Source: Lytechinus variegatus (lineage: Eukaryota; Echinodermata; Echinoidea; Temnopleuroida; Toxopneustidae). From it: a stretch of 64,000 nucleotides of DNA. The translations under genes were made by a program, and so were the position numbers. The notes beneath the pieces were generated by a model, which ran no database searches, was not told where the DNA came from, and was given only the letters and a program-made list of their open reading frames with translations. Of this stretch, positions 1 to 12,298 are shown piece by piece; positions within the stretch are counted from its first letter, which is position 1, and each line of letters begins with the position of its first letter. The stretch covers positions 10,690,683 through 10,754,682 of the forward strand of contig NC_054741.1 of the NCBI RefSeq assembly GCF_018143015.1, in the 5' to 3' direction.

Positions 1-141
1 TGCAGGCCTGTACCATTTTCTAATTTATTGCATGGAATAACATTGAAAACATAATATTGTAATAAATTGAATTTATCATCGAATCAAGATGGCTTTAATG
101 TAATGATTAAATACTTTTCATAAATATTTTGATGCATATAT

Positions 142-425
142 TAATAATAATAATAATAATAATACCCAATTTTTATAAAGCGCTTTTCCCAGAATGGCCC
201 AAAGCGCGTTACAGCATATTATTACCCTGGTCATTGGATTCATTTCAATCCCGCACGAAAAGTGCGCAATTTCCACTCCCTGGGGAGCATTCCTTGCATT
301 CATCGCAGCCTCATTATGGCGCTGGCAAAATCAAACATACAATATCTTTCGCATCCTACCGGGTACCCATTTAGCACCTGGGTCGAGAGTGGCAAATTGT
401 GGATTAACGCCTTGCCAAAGGACGC
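142..425 (-). mobile_element. SINE-like repeat with (TTA)n tail, copy A
   Basis: Read on the minus strand, the unit runs from about 425 through TTTGCCACTCTCGACCCAGG, AAATGGGTACCCGGTAGGAT and GCGCTTTGGGCC to a (TTA)n run at 142-164. A second copy at 45475-45742, in the opposite orientation, matches at both the front block and the AAAGCGCTT tail block, so this is a dispersed family. The structure (short, non-coding, simple-repeat tail) suits a SINE. I could not identify convincing tRNA promoter boxes. Confidence 0.5.
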
Positions 426-455
426 ATATATTGTTGATATCATAAAATTTAATGC

Positions 456-1226
456 ATAAAAACAAAATTATCAGGTAGGTTTCCTTAATAGAGTCTCAAG
501 TGCATTTTTTCCTTTTGCATTGGTCATTATTTGTCACCGTACATTAGACGAGCTGAAACATGGAGAAGGTAAGGAGAAATTGGTGAGAATTTCTTCCCAA
601 ATTTTTGGCCTTTTAGGGCACATATACGATTTTTAAAAGAAATTAAGAAATTTTTACTATAGGAATTTATGTCTAGAAGTAATATGAAATATTATGGGGA
701 ATGGGGAAAATTCTAGTAGGGTTCTAAACATTGACATGGCCGCTTATACGGGGATGAGGTTATATATATAACCTCGTCTGTTGGACAAGTGCTTGGCTTC
801 ACCCATGGGTTCATAGCATCTCGCGTGCGAAGGAATATCAGTCGTATGCACGCGACACACACGACACTTCTTAAAGATTCTGGGCTTTTGCCCATATAAA
901 ATATCACTTATAAATTTGTATTTCACATTCTGCTACGACATTTACCGAATCATTTAGATCCTTCCGTGACTTCTCCTTGAAGTTTCTTTTGAAAAACATG
1001 TATATTTTCCTGATCTTTAATGAAGATTTTACGGAGATGAAAATTGATCAGCGTGGATATCAATTTTCGCCTAAAGAGGGCGCACGATTTATATTCATAT
1101 CAAAGACACGACTAGGGAAAGACTAGGCACCTACACTATTTTACACGCAAATCGACGCAAGGCATTACGCGAACTCCGTGAAGTGTCCAATCTTTTCATT
1201 GTATAGACTTTGGTATACCGTATTAC
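456..1226. other. Non-coding spacer
   Basis: No conserved frame or RNA gene is recognised. It holds one near-palindrome at 756-775 (GAGGTTATATATATAACCTC), related to sites at 13.7 kb and 27.8-28.5 kb. Confidence 0.5.
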
Positions 1227-1370
1227 CAGGGGAGTGTTTCATCAACATTTTCATCCGACAAGTTGTCAGATCTGACATCTTTCCATGATTTTGATTGGTT
1301 GAAAGGCACTGTTCCTATGGTAACTATCGGATAAAACGTCCGACATGTCCTTCCATGAAACGCCCCCCTG
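1227..1370. mobile_element. MITE family M1, copy 1
   Basis: The ends are CAGGGGAGTGTTTCATC and, read inward on the other strand, CAGGGGGGCGTTTCATG. The interior has paired CCGACAAG / GTCCGACA motifs and a central ATTTTGATTGGTTG. The same structure occurs at 22111-22272 and 46829-47002. A 14-bp direct repeat, GTATACCGTATTAC, abuts both ends of this copy, longer than the 8-bp duplication around copy 3. Non-coding. Confidence 0.75.
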
Positions 1371-1385
1371 GTATACCGTATTACC

Positions 1386-3210
1386 TACCGTATTATTGAC
1401 ATTCGTGTACTGCTGGTTTTGTTCCAGACATGTATATTTTTTTCAATTTTTTTTAATTAGTTATCTTTTTGAATTAATTGCAGAAAAGTGTTATCATTGC
1501 CAATAATAATCTTGAATTATGTTTTTGAAGGTATTTCATTTATTGGTGCCCATAATTAGTAAATTAATCATGAGAAATGCGCATTCAAAGAATTTAGACA
1601 CAGTTATAAAATTACAGAGGAGCTGAATCAAGGTTGTGAAATTTATTAGCGCCACCAACAGGCTTCCTTGCATTTCCGTAGAAGAGACAAGCGAAGTCAC
1701 TTTTGAGGCCGAGGTAAGCGAAATTTGCTCTTTTTGTCATGATTAATATGTACAAATTATGTTTATGATTTGTTATATATTGCTACTTATCGGAAAGAGC
1801 CCCGGTGCGTAGCGAGAAGAAGAAGGCAAATATTACTTCAGCAATGAAGCGATGTTTGCCGACTACTTCGAAATCCAGGGTCAAACACGGTCCCTTGTAC
1901 GAGGTTAGTATACTAACCTTGTACTTAGTGTGAGTGGCTTGGCTTCAACTCTGGATCCACATAACAGAAAAAGAAACCCAAAATGACCTCTCAGAGAGAT
2001 CCTCAGGCCACCGATTCAGCAGTGGTCAGCAATTATGGTTTATTACTATGTTACTAAAATTACCTACATGTATAACTTTGTGTCTTTCTTACTTTTCAAA
2101 CTCAGACATAGCCAAAAAACAATGATCACTTATCCTCTGGGAGAATACAGTCCTAGGTCAGCATAAACATATCTTAGTGCCTATTTTTAGCCCCTAGCCC
2201 ACACAGTATAGGGTGCAATACAGTCCTCATACACCACAAATCATGCTCATGTCTTGATAAATTGAGCTTGTCCTTGTTTATGGGGACAGATTTTTTTTCA
2301 CTTGCCCCTGCGAGACATAGATGGCAATTACGGGGATCGGGAGTGCTAAAACTAGATTCAGTGACCTCAATCCCCCCAGTTCACTGTCTATTTTCCACGA
2401 CTTGCCGTCTTCAAATAATCTTGTTATAAAACCTCATGTGGGGAAGAGTTCCTTTTGCGATAGCCACCCAAATTGAAAATAATATGGAGGTTCAAAATCA
2501 TATATCTAGCCCTAATATAGAACATAAAAAAAAAATTAGTGCCACCATAACCAGTCATTCAATGGATGTTGATTTGATAAGCAACAAAATACAACAGTCT
2601 GACTACCATGCTTTTGACTTTAGTTTAGGGCTGATCAAAATTCCCTGATTTTTTCCCTAATTTTAAAGCATTTTCTCCTGTTCATATCACATTCAGAAAC
2701 TTCCCTAGGTATCCTTAGGTATATATCTCTACAATTAAAAAATATTTTGTAATATAAATTTCATACTTGACGTAAAAAGTGCTATTTAACAAAATATGTA
2801 TAAAAAAAAAAGCGTTGGACACAGTGCAAAAAACCTAATGACTTGGCCACGTTGTTAACAACTATCGTAAGGGGCTCTATTCATAAATAAAAAAACATGT
2901 GCAGCTGTCTACCCCGACGTGGTTTGTCACAAGATTTGGGACTAATCCGTAGGAATTCTGCAGAAAATACAACAAAAGAACAGGTGAGTAGGTACTGATT
3001 AAACATTATTAATGTATTAAATAGATTATACATACCTTAAAGATATTTTTTTTAATGACATTAATGCTTAGTTCTAAGCTAGGGCGGCGTGCGCCGCGGC
3101 CCAAATGCGCGAGCACGTGAATCGAGTCCCAGTTTCTATAATATTGTTAGTGTTACATAACATAAGTATGGGGGTGTCACCTAGAGTGATTTTGCATTTT
3201 CATTGATTTT
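1386..3210. other. Spacer with weak exon-like pieces
   Basis: No family is recognised. Two short stretches look exon-like on the plus strand: one at about 1634-1712 ends in GAGGCCGAG followed by GTAAGC, and one at about 1845-1902 reads an ATG-led 20-codon frame to a GTTAGT donor. They lack coding support from any known protein, so no gene is called. Confidence 0.3.
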
Positions 3211-3348
3211 GCCTAATGGCGGCTACACAATGACAATCACGAACCATCTGTGTACTAGTAGGAGAAATAAAACAAATAAATAATGTTCAATTAAAAAACT
3301 CCTCGAACCAGACGGCTAGCCGCGGCTGCCACTGCCAGCTGTCTAACA
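3211..3348. repeat. Dispersed foldback-like repeat, copy 1
   Basis: Shares CCTAATGGCGG, then GGAGAAATA/TTAAA, then AAAAAACTCCTCGAA.CAGACGGCT and GCCAGCTGTCT with 29633-29739. In the second copy AGCCGTCTGT..CGAGGAG and CTCCTCG..ACAGACGGCT are inverted arms. GC-rich against the local background; non-coding. Confidence 0.6.
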
Positions 3349-4147
3349 TTACAAATACAAGTTAAACGCCGCGCTGCTGATTTACACAACACAACATCTA
3401 AGTAAACGTCTGGGACTGGGCCCAGAGACTAGGGAATTAATAAACGGCACAAAACTAAAGCTAAGCTAAAGGCAGCATACAGTGTACCGGTGATCTAAAG
3501 CTATTGTCAAAAATTGAAACATACCACCCGTCCGAAAAAGGTTCCGAGCATGATAAACCGGCAAATAAAGTGAAAACTGTTGAAAGTACTAGCAGATTAT
3601 CCTTCACACCTTGGCCGAAAGTCCGGGCACGAAACATCGCCATTCCGCTGGTACGAGATTTTCGCACGAGGCCGACGAGGCATGGGCTGAGCTGATAGAC
3701 CGGTCAGACCCGAGAACGAAGTCCGCGGGGTTACTTTCCACGGGTCGATTTTTTTTCTCAACCATGGCATTATGTCCCCGTATATAAATATGGTGCAGGG
3801 GGGGGGGGTGGCTGCCACGATTCTCTTTATTTTTAGTTTAGTCTAGGGGAGTAGCAATTTTTTACCATTTTACCATGATATTTAACAAATAGATCTAGAT
3901 AAAAAATTAAAATTCACCTATGCATTTTCTTTTTCGTGTTGTTTTTTTCTCTTTTTTTTAGGAGGCTGGGAATAGGCCTATTATGTACCCAAAACGAATG
4001 GGGTGTAGTCCTATTAGAATAGAGTTTTATTATATTAGCTTTATTTTTTATAACAAGACTAACTTTTAGGTATTATTTATTTTTATTCATGCATGTTCGA
4101 TTGCCACAGTGAGATTTTTAAAGGATAACAGTGAAGGTACATGTATA
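3349..4147. other. Non-coding spacer
   Basis: Nothing recognised. GC-richer up to about 3800, with a run of G near 3798-3808, then AT-rich. Confidence 0.4.
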
Positions 4148-6036
4148 CAGTGGCGTAACTACGGGGAGGGGGGCATGGGGGCACGTGACCCCCCCCCCCC
4201 CCCGTAATCGGCTGGCAAAACAAAAAAAACGGGGAAAAGGAGAAAAAGAGGGAGAGAGGAAGAGAAACGTAGTGGGAAAGAAGAAATTATTAATCTTATA
4301 TTCCATTATAATTATGTTATATTACTTTGTATTACATAAATAAACATTTTTTGTCATAACTTTATGAAACATAATTTGCTCAGGGCCTATGTCTTCATTT
4401 TTCTTGGTGCTGTTTAACTAGATATAATATATCAAATAATATTTTCGGAATACTATACTATAGTATTCTGTTACATATATACATTTCTTGCTAAACAAAC
4501 AATACGAGCGCGAAGCACAAGCTGAAATTTTTGTATATATTGACCACAAACAGGGACATTTTAAGGACTATATTATTTTAGGAATCAATTAAGAGTATAC
4601 ATATCTCACAATATAATGCGAGTGCCAAGCGCTTGGTAATTTTGTTAGAATTATATCTAAACACAGGAAGCACTTGTAGTCATTGTAATCATGATTAACA
4701 TACGTATCTCACTAATCAAATATTGCTAGCGCAAAGCGCGAGCTGAAATTTAGGAAATTCAGACCTGAAGAGGAGCATTCTAATAAGCGTGTTTGTAGGA
4801 ATTCACTATAAGACCATACGTATTTCACTAACCAAATGATGCGAGCGCAAAGCGCGAGCTGAAAATTTTTGATATTCAGATCAGAAAAAGGGACATTGAA
4901 GGACTGATTTAAGGAATTCATGAAGAGCAGACATATCTTACCAATCCTTTAATGCGAACGGAAATGTTTTATATCAAGGCCTTAAAATGGGGCGATCACT
5001 ATAAGCAGTCATGAAAAAGAAGCATATACACTACATAAAACAATGATAGCTCGAAGTGCGAGAAAACATATTTAGTGTATAGTGACTTGATTTAAAAAGT
5101 CCCGTCTCTCAGATATACTTGAAGCTATAGTATAGCTTCAAGTATTAATATTAATATTGTAATCATCATGCACCTGATCATTAAACAAACAATGCGAGTG
5201 CGAATTAAGCGCGAGTTGAAATTTTTAATATATTGCCCCGAACAGGGACATGGAAAGCGAACGTCAAGCGCAATAGCTGATTTTTTTTAGAAAAAAAAAT
5301 CCAACTTAAACACATGCATGAAGTACTTTTTGTAATCATTGTAAGCAATGAAATGATACGTATCTCACTAATCAAATATTGCGAGCGCGAAGCATGAACT
5401 GATTTTTTTTTTAAATTCAGACCTGAAGAGGGGCATTCTAAGGCTTGTTTGTTGTTATTTATCCAATACGTAATCACTCACTAACCAATTGATGTGAGCG
5501 CAAAGCGCGATCGAGCTGCAATTTTTTTTAGAAAGGCAACATTTTGAGGAATGTATAGGAATTCATGAAGAGCAGACATGTTTTACCAATCCACTAATGC
5601 GAACGTAAGCACAGACTGGAAACGATTTTCATACATTAAAAGGGGGCAACCACTTATAGTCTTGAAAAAGAAGCATATATGTATCATTACATAAAACAAA
5701 AAATTGAAGTGCGAGGAAATATATTTGGCGTATATGAAACGGTGTGTACTAAATCCCTTCGGACAAGATTATTTAATTTCATTAAACAGACAATGCGAGC
5801 ATCAAGAGTAGTTATAGTGAACACGCAGGCCTTATGGGAAATTATGTTTCATAAAGTACGAATTTATCTTTAAAATGTAACATACAGTAAGTTCTTCTTC
5901 CTTCATCTACGTTTCTCTTTCTCTCTCCCACTTTTTCTCCTTTTATCCCGTTTTCTTATTTTTTTTTTCATTTTTCGTCAGTCGATGGGGGGGGGGAGTG
6001 GCACGTGCCCCCGTGCCCACCAAAGTTACGCCACTG
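4148..6036. mobile_element. 1.9-kb inverted-repeat element with satellite-like interior
   Basis: The left end CAGTGGCGTAACTACGGGG and the right end (read inward) CAGTGGCGTAACTTTGGTGG continue into matching GGGCA.GGGGGCACGTG blocks, giving imperfect terminal inverted repeats of roughly 45 bp plus C/G homopolymers. CAGTGGCG-type termini are common in hAT-like elements. No transposase frame survives. The interior is built from a roughly 112-bp unit with GCGAGCGCAAAGCGCGAGCT and AATTCAGACCTGAAGAG, seen near 4505, 4618, 4728, 4841, 5192, 5380 and 5493. The block near 4700-5050 is repeated about 650 bp later. No exact target duplication is seen. Confidence 0.7.
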
Positions 6037-7012
6037 GTCATAATATTACGAGTTCACAATGATGGACAATCAATACATTATCATGATCATGCTCATCTGT
6101 CATCTGGTATCTCATTTTGCGAGCGCATAACGATTGCATTTCTTTTTTTATATTCCTTCCCTCTTCTTTCCACTTTATACTGTTATATACCATTTCTTAT
6201 TTTTTATCCTTTTGTTCCATTTCTTGCTTTTATTCCCTTATTCATTCTCTTTTTATTGTTTTTTTTTACGAGACAAATCTGCAGGACCATCAGTGGTCGC
6301 CCCAGACTCGAGCCCCAACCCCTATATACAGCAGCCTATGATTTTGTTAAAGAAAAAAAAGTTATTCACAAACTTAGATGTGACTTGTGTTTGTCACAGT
6401 AAGCACTCAAAACAGATAATAGGAATGCGGAGAGAAGTTCGTGACCATAGAAAATTTTCTTTCATCGGCTGAAAGTTAACAAAAAAAATAGATTATGTAG
6501 TAGGTGTGATTCATTTTTTCAAAGCTAAAACAATGGAGATATAAGGATGGAGAAGGCGCCCTGTGGAGGAAAAATATACCTATAAGTTTACAAATACCAT
6601 CTATACTAAATTTCAAGACAATTCATAGCCAACTATGGCCCCCCCGATTTTTTTTTTAATTTGTGCATCATTTGTCAAAGTTGATGTATGATAGCTAAAA
6701 AAAAAATATCATGCCATTTGTTTTTATCATTAAAATAAGAATAAATAACAAACTTTGAGGAAATTGTTCGATTCACAAGTGTTCCCCCCCTATATATGAC
6801 TACAAACGAGTTTATTTGTGTAGCTCATCATTGTCTGTGGAAGGGATATAATTATATGACCCATCTTTTACGAAAGGTTTATTTCTATTCAATGTTTCTA
6901 CATGTTTTGACACTGTTAAATATTCATTTATCATCTGAAATTTGTAGTCTTGTTGAGTAATAGTAATCTCGTTTTATGTACAAGATCTAAGATCTTGTTG
7001 GGATAAGAGTGA
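6037..7012. other. Non-coding AT-rich spacer
   Basis: Low-complexity pyrimidine-rich DNA (6140-6270), then ordinary AT-rich sequence. Open frames here are low-complexity Phe/Leu runs, not genes. Confidence 0.4.
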
Positions 7013-7387
7013 TTAAAGGTCAGAAAAAATGTTGATTTGAATCAATAGAGAAAAATCAGACAGCACGATGCTGAAAATGTCATCAAAATCGGATGTAAAA
7101 TAAGAAAGTTATGACATTTCAAAGTTTCGCTAATTTTTAACAAAATAGTAGTGAACGAGCCAGTTACATTCAAATGAGAGAGTCGATGATGTTACTCACT
7201 CACTCACTCACTATATCTTTTGTTTTTTTATTGTTTGAATTATACAATATTTCAATTTTTACGAATTTGACGATTAGGACCTCCTTGCCTGAAGCACAAA
7301 ATGTTAAAATAATGGAATTCCACATGTTCAGGGAGGAATGAAACTTCATTTCACATGACAATGACGAGAAAATAAAATTATAATATA

Positions 7388-9830
7388 GGGGATGAAAACA
7401 AACACATTTTTCTACTCGGTGATTTTGATATTAACTTCTTGCCCTCAACCGATAATAATAATGCAACTAATTTCATGAAATTGATGTACTCATTTGGCTT
7501 CCTTTCTGTCATTAATAAACCCACCAGAATTAATTTAAATTCATCAACTCAGATTGATAACATTTTTTCGAACGTCCATAATAGCAAAGCTATCGGAGGG
7601 ATCCTCTGTTCTGAAGTTTCGGACCACCTACCTATATTTTTAACTTGTAAATGTAAACTATCTTACCCAAAATCCAAAAAAGAATATTTTTATCGTAAAG
7701 AATCTAAACAAAATATAGAACTATTAAAGCAAGATTTATTTTTAGAAGATTGGGAAGACGTTTACGATGAAGTAAATCCCAATATTGCTTACAATCAATT
7801 TAATAATAAATTAAAACATTATTATGAAAAAAATATCCCTTTAGGTAAAGCTAAAACCCAACGTAATAAACCCCAAAATCCTTGGATAACAAAAGGTCTA
7901 CTGAAGTCAATACAGACACGCAATCGACTCTATAAGTCCCATTTGCGCAATCCAACTGATAATTCTTTAAAAACATATAAAATATATCGTAATAAACTAA
8001 CTAAATTGATTCGAATATCCCGAAAATTGCACTATACTAACAAAATAAATAATGCCAGTGGAAATACAAATATAACTTGGAAAATTATTAAAGAAGTCTT
8101 GGGTACAAAAACCCACCCCCACCTAATGATAACATTACTCTTAATGGATCTAAAATACTTCATCCGAGTCTTTATGCAAACTCATTCAATTCATTTTTTA
8201 CGAATATCGGGCCCGAATTAGCAAATAAAATAAATACTCCCAATGCACATTTTACAGATTATCTGTCAGATCCAAATCAGGAGTCTCTTTTTCTAACCCC
8301 AACAAACCCTTCTGAAATTGTCAACATTGCCCGTACCCTTCACAATTCTAAATCTTCTGGGTCTGATGGCATCAGTATGTTTTTACTTAAGCAAATAATT
8401 CACCCTCTTGCTAGCCCCTTGGCTCACGTATTTAATAACTCCTTATCTCAAGGCGTTTTCCCAGATTTATTTAAGATAGCTAAAGTCAATCCAATTTTTA
8501 AGAAAGACAACCCTCACGAAATAAGTAATTACCTTCCAATCTCTTTATTTCCAACAATATCAAAAATTCTAGAAAAAATAGTATACACAAGACTTTACAA
8601 ATTTATCAACAAACACAATATTCTAAATTCGAATCAATATGGTTTTAGGAAAAATTATTCAACAGACTCAGCTTTACTTCAAATTTATGACAAAATAAGT
8701 AATGCCATGGCAAATAAAGAACATGTAATTGGTATTTTTTGTGATTTAAGTAAAGCATTTGATACTCTTAACCACGATATTTTACTCTCCAAACTCAATC
8801 ATTATGGAATACGAGGCCAATCTCTCTTATGGTTCAAAGATTACTTGAATAATCGAAGGCAATTTGCCACTTTTAATAATAATGACTCTGATTCTCTTTT
8901 AGTTCAATGTGGTGTTCCCCAGGGTTCGATTTTAGGTCCTCTTTTATTTTTACTCTATATTAATGATATTATAAAAACCTCCTCTATTTTATCATTTGTC
9001 TTATTTGCTGACGATACAAATATATTTTATTCTCATAAAGACCTTAATTCATTAAACAATGTAGTAAATCGTGAAATGTACAAGGTGTCTAACTGGTTTA
9101 AGGCCAACAAACTTTCTTTAAATACAAAAAAGACACATTTTATGTATTTCAGACATCAATCTCATAATATCAACACACCGGCCGATTTACATTAACATTG
9201 ACGGTACGCCTTTAGAACAGAAAACCAATTCAAAATTTTTGGGTGTAATTATGGATGAATTTCTGTCTTGGAACCAACACATACACCATGTTACAATGTG
9301 CGTTTCAAAAAGTATTGGAATCATTTCAAAGTTAAAATTCCTTCTTCCTCATAAAACTTTATTCTTATTATACAATTCGTTAGTTCTTCCATATATATCA
9401 TACTGCAATATCGTTTGGGCAAACTGTGGCTCTTCTAAACTAAACTCTATATTTAAACTGCAAAAAAGAGCTATCCGTATGTGTACAGGCTCACATTAAT
9501 TACTTGGCTCATACTGACCCATTGTTTCACAAACTCAAAACATTAAAAATCTTTGATATTAATAAGATTCAAATTGCTATATTTATGTTTAAGTATTTTA
9601 ATAATCAACTTCCCCACCAGTCTTTTAATAATATGTTTAGATTCAACAAGTCTGTCCATTCCTACCCAACCCGCATATCTGGAAACCTCCACCTCACTAA
9701 CCCCAAATTATTAATAACCCACAAATCCATTCGACATTACGGTCCCGATATTTGGAACAATCTTCCAGACAATATCAAATTATGTTCAACAATCTACTCC
9801 TTGAAAGCTAATATTGATTTTTTAATTTAA
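7388..9830 (+). pseudogene. LINE ORF2 remnant (endonuclease/reverse transcriptase)
   Basis: Four successive frames carry one broken polyprotein. The first (7388-about 8130) has the endonuclease GDFDIN and SDHLPI motifs. The second (about 8130-9190) has reverse transcriptase blocks: SDGIS, YGFRKNYSTDSALL, FCDLSKAFDTLNH, GVPQGSILGPLLF and the catalytic FADDT at 9004-9018, where the more usual form is YADD. The third (about 9190-9495) has KFLGVIMD and the thumb region. The fourth (9504-9830) has the C-terminal RHYGPDIWNNLP block. Frameshifts near 8125, 9190 and 9495 and the missing 5' half make it dead. No RNase H domain is seen. Family knowledge: CR1/L2/jockey-type elements share this layout. 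Confidence 0.85.
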
Positions 9831-9933
9831 TTAATATTATTTTTTGCTAATATTTATTTACAATATTTATACTATGCGACTGTTATTATTTTGTTATAAT
9901 CATGTATTACCTTTGTAAATATTGTATATATAT

Positions 9934-11339
9934 CAGGGGCGGATCCAGGATTTTGAAATAGGGGGGGCGCCAGCGGCGAGGGAGCGAAGCGACCGAGCGG
10001 GGGAGGGTGTGGGAGGGGGGATACCCCCCTCCCACGGCAAGGACTTTTTCAAAAAATCATGTCCAAAAGTCGTATTTTGAGAGCACCTTTAGAAGAAAAA
10101 TGCACACTTAAATCACTGTAACTTCATGAATAAAAGACATATACAGACTCATTTAGGAGCTGGTTTCCAGTCACACACCGTATAAGCGGTCATTCAAAAC
10201 ATACATTTGGCAACTTAGGCTCTTCACTTGCTTGCATCGTGTGATTGAAACGTCAAATTTAAATGATACGAAACTGAGACTTGTAATCGATAAGTTCCGA
10301 ATAATCCATTCTGTTTATTGTCATTTGTGTATTTACATTGTGTGTTTCAAACGAGAATTGTTTAGTCGTATTTTTTTTCGATTTTGCTGGCAATTTTTTT
10401 TAAAGATATATTGTCAGCAAACCTATAGATTATCAAACGTTAAAAATGGGGTAAGGGGGGGGGGTTAATGTCACAACTTCTACTTTATAACAATACACAA
10501 TGTGTCCTCGGGACGTTTTTCCCCAGCACGAAAGTATTTTTATTCTCCACCCCCCCCCCCACCCCCCCCCCGTCACATAAAATCTTCGCTCCTCACGCTG
10601 ACATATAGCTGCCTATACACAGCAAACGCGGAGTGGGGTCGACTGGTGATTGAGAATATACAATTTTGCTCCTTGATAATTCGTTGGAATGATTGCTTCG
10701 GCGAAACTTAGTTGGGGCGCCCTGGATAATATGCCTCTGAATCTACCAGAAAGTGTAAAAGTTAGTTTACATTAAATACAAATATGTCTGACCTATACAT
10801 TTCAGTGAAAACGTACATGACCAAGGCAGAATGATAATGCTGCGCACGTGGCGCCCGATATAGGGCTTCATCTTTGAGTGAAGAATAATCTCGGGGATAG
10901 ACATTATCATTCGCATCGTTGACACTTTCTCTCGCGATCTGTTACTTACAATTTACATGTATTTGCCATAAAGACGGACAAACGCATGTTACAAAAAACA
11001 CAAAATTTCGGGAAAAAATGATATTCAATCCAACATCTTCACACTGGTCACTGCACTGCAACTCCCGATTACAAGTGGTGCAACTTTCCAACCAATCGAC
11101 TTGCGCGCCCTGGAATTCCGGAATTTACATATTGCAATACAGTATGGCAGAGGTGCATTTGTGCGAACACAAAGGCCATGAGCGTAAGTTAAAATATAGT
11201 TTTGACTAGATCTAGCCCTTGAAATTGACTACATTGTACCAATCCAGTAAATATAACCATCCAAAAAAAAAAAAAAAAAAATCCGGCGAAAATAGGGGGG
11301 GGCGCGCGCCCGGGGCGCCCCCCTCTGGATCCGCCACTG
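9934..11339. mobile_element. 1.4-kb hAT-like non-autonomous element inside the LINE
   Basis: The ends are CAGGGGCGGATCCAGGAT and, read inward, CAGTGGCGGATCCAGAGG, continuing as G-rich arms with GGGGGGCGCC. TATATAT flanks both sides as a likely, low-complexity, target duplication. Nothing in it resembles a transposase; it contains G and C homopolymer runs near 10441-10466 and 10549-10570. The LINE 3' UTR resumes directly after it. Confidence 0.75.
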
Positions 11340-11664
11340 TATATATGTATTTTGTAATTCTGATATTGATGTGAATGCAGAAATAAATAAAATAAAATCA
11401 AATCAAATCAAAATAAAAATATTTCATATAATGAAATACAAAAGAAATAGTGAGTGAGTGATGTCATCAGTTCCTCATTTGCGTACCGACCGAGATGTGC
11501 ATATAACTGTTTTGAGAAATGAAGCGAAACCCTAAAATGCCATAACTATCTTATTTTACATCCGATTTTGATGAAATTTTCAGTATGCTTGTTGATTTTT
11601 TCTCTTTTTATTCAAATCAAGTTTTTGTTGGGGTGGACTTGCCGTGAAGTATAAATATCAGATC

Positions 11665-12298
11665 TTAAAAGACAAGTCCATCCCAACCATTAGTTGATTT
11701 GAATAAAAAGAGAAAAATCCAACGAACATAACACTGAAAATTTCATCAAAATCAGATGTAAAATAAGAAAGTTATGACATTTTAAAGTTTTGCTTAATTT
11801 TACAAAACAGTCATGTGTACATCCTGGTCTGTATGAAAATGAGGAGACTGATGACGTCATCCACTCACTATTTCCTTTGTATTTGATTATAATTTATGAA
11901 ATATGAAATATTCTAATTTTCTCCTCATTGTCAAGTGAAACAAATATTAATTCCTCCCTGAACATGTTGAATTAGCATTTTTTTAAAACCATATGGTTCA
12001 GTCAAGTTGGTCCTTATTATTGTCAAATTTGTAAAAAATGAAATATTGTATAATTCAAACAAGAAAAAACAAAAGAAATAGTGAGTGATGGACATCACCG
12101 ACTGTCTCATTTGCATGTCACTGAGATGTGCATATATAGGGCCTAACTGTTTTTGTGAAAAATAAGCGAAACTTTAAAATGTCATCTATAACTTTCTTAT
12201 TTTACATCCGATTTTGATGATTTTTTTAGCGTTTTGCTCGTTGGATTTTTCTCTATTTATTCAAATCATCATTTTTCTGGGGAGGACTTGACCTTTAA
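11665..12298. mobile_element. Palindromic repeat P1, intact copy
   Basis: Two inverted arms of about 150 bp: the left has TTAAAAGACAAGTCC, TTGATTTGAATAAAAAGAG and AGATGTAAAATAAGAAAG; the right is their complement, ending CTTGACCTTTAA. The TTAA at both ends may be target or element sequence. No coding capacity over about 634 bp. It is the undisturbed reference for the split copy just upstream. Confidence 0.75.

Larger units (their letters stand above)
7380..11411 (+). mobile_element. 5'-truncated CR1/L2-like LINE, itself interrupted
   Basis: A non-LTR retrotransposon lacking its 5' part. It begins inside the endonuclease domain, runs through reverse transcriptase to about 9830, and has an AT-rich 3' UTR resuming at 11340-11411 after a 1.4-kb insertion. 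It ends in a short (AAATC)n-type tail. AAAATAAAA occurs at both junctions with the host palindrome and may be a target duplication. Family placement is by motif pattern only. Confidence 0.75.
7013..11640. mobile_element. Palindromic repeat P1, split by a LINE insertion
   Basis: The left part (7013-about 7380) and right part (about 11412-11640) are two halves of one palindromic element: each outer arm carries the block CATCAAAATCGGATGTAAAA with TAAGAAAGTTATGACATTT, in opposite orientations. An intact relative lies immediately downstream at 11665-12298 and shows the uninterrupted centre, including CATGTTCAGGGAGGAA. The LINE lies between the halves. No coding capacity. Confidence 0.75.

Noticed and set aside
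1634..2060. Possible 5' exons of a plus-strand gene
   Set aside because: Donor-like GTAAGC and GTTAGT sites and a short in-phase frame (KKKPKMTSQRDPQ) can be strung together, but the implied intron is only about 65 bp, no protein family is recognised and no continuation is found.
5998..6472. Three overlapping plus-strand frames of 74-134 codons
   Set aside because: Low-complexity Phe/Leu/Ile runs from a pyrimidine-rich stretch and a transposon end; no start context or homologue.
7201..7214. Possible CRISPR-like or regulatory array in the ACTC run
   Set aside because: It is a short simple (ACTC)n microsatellite inside a palindromic transposon; CRISPR arrays are not expected in an animal nuclear genome and there is no spacer structure.
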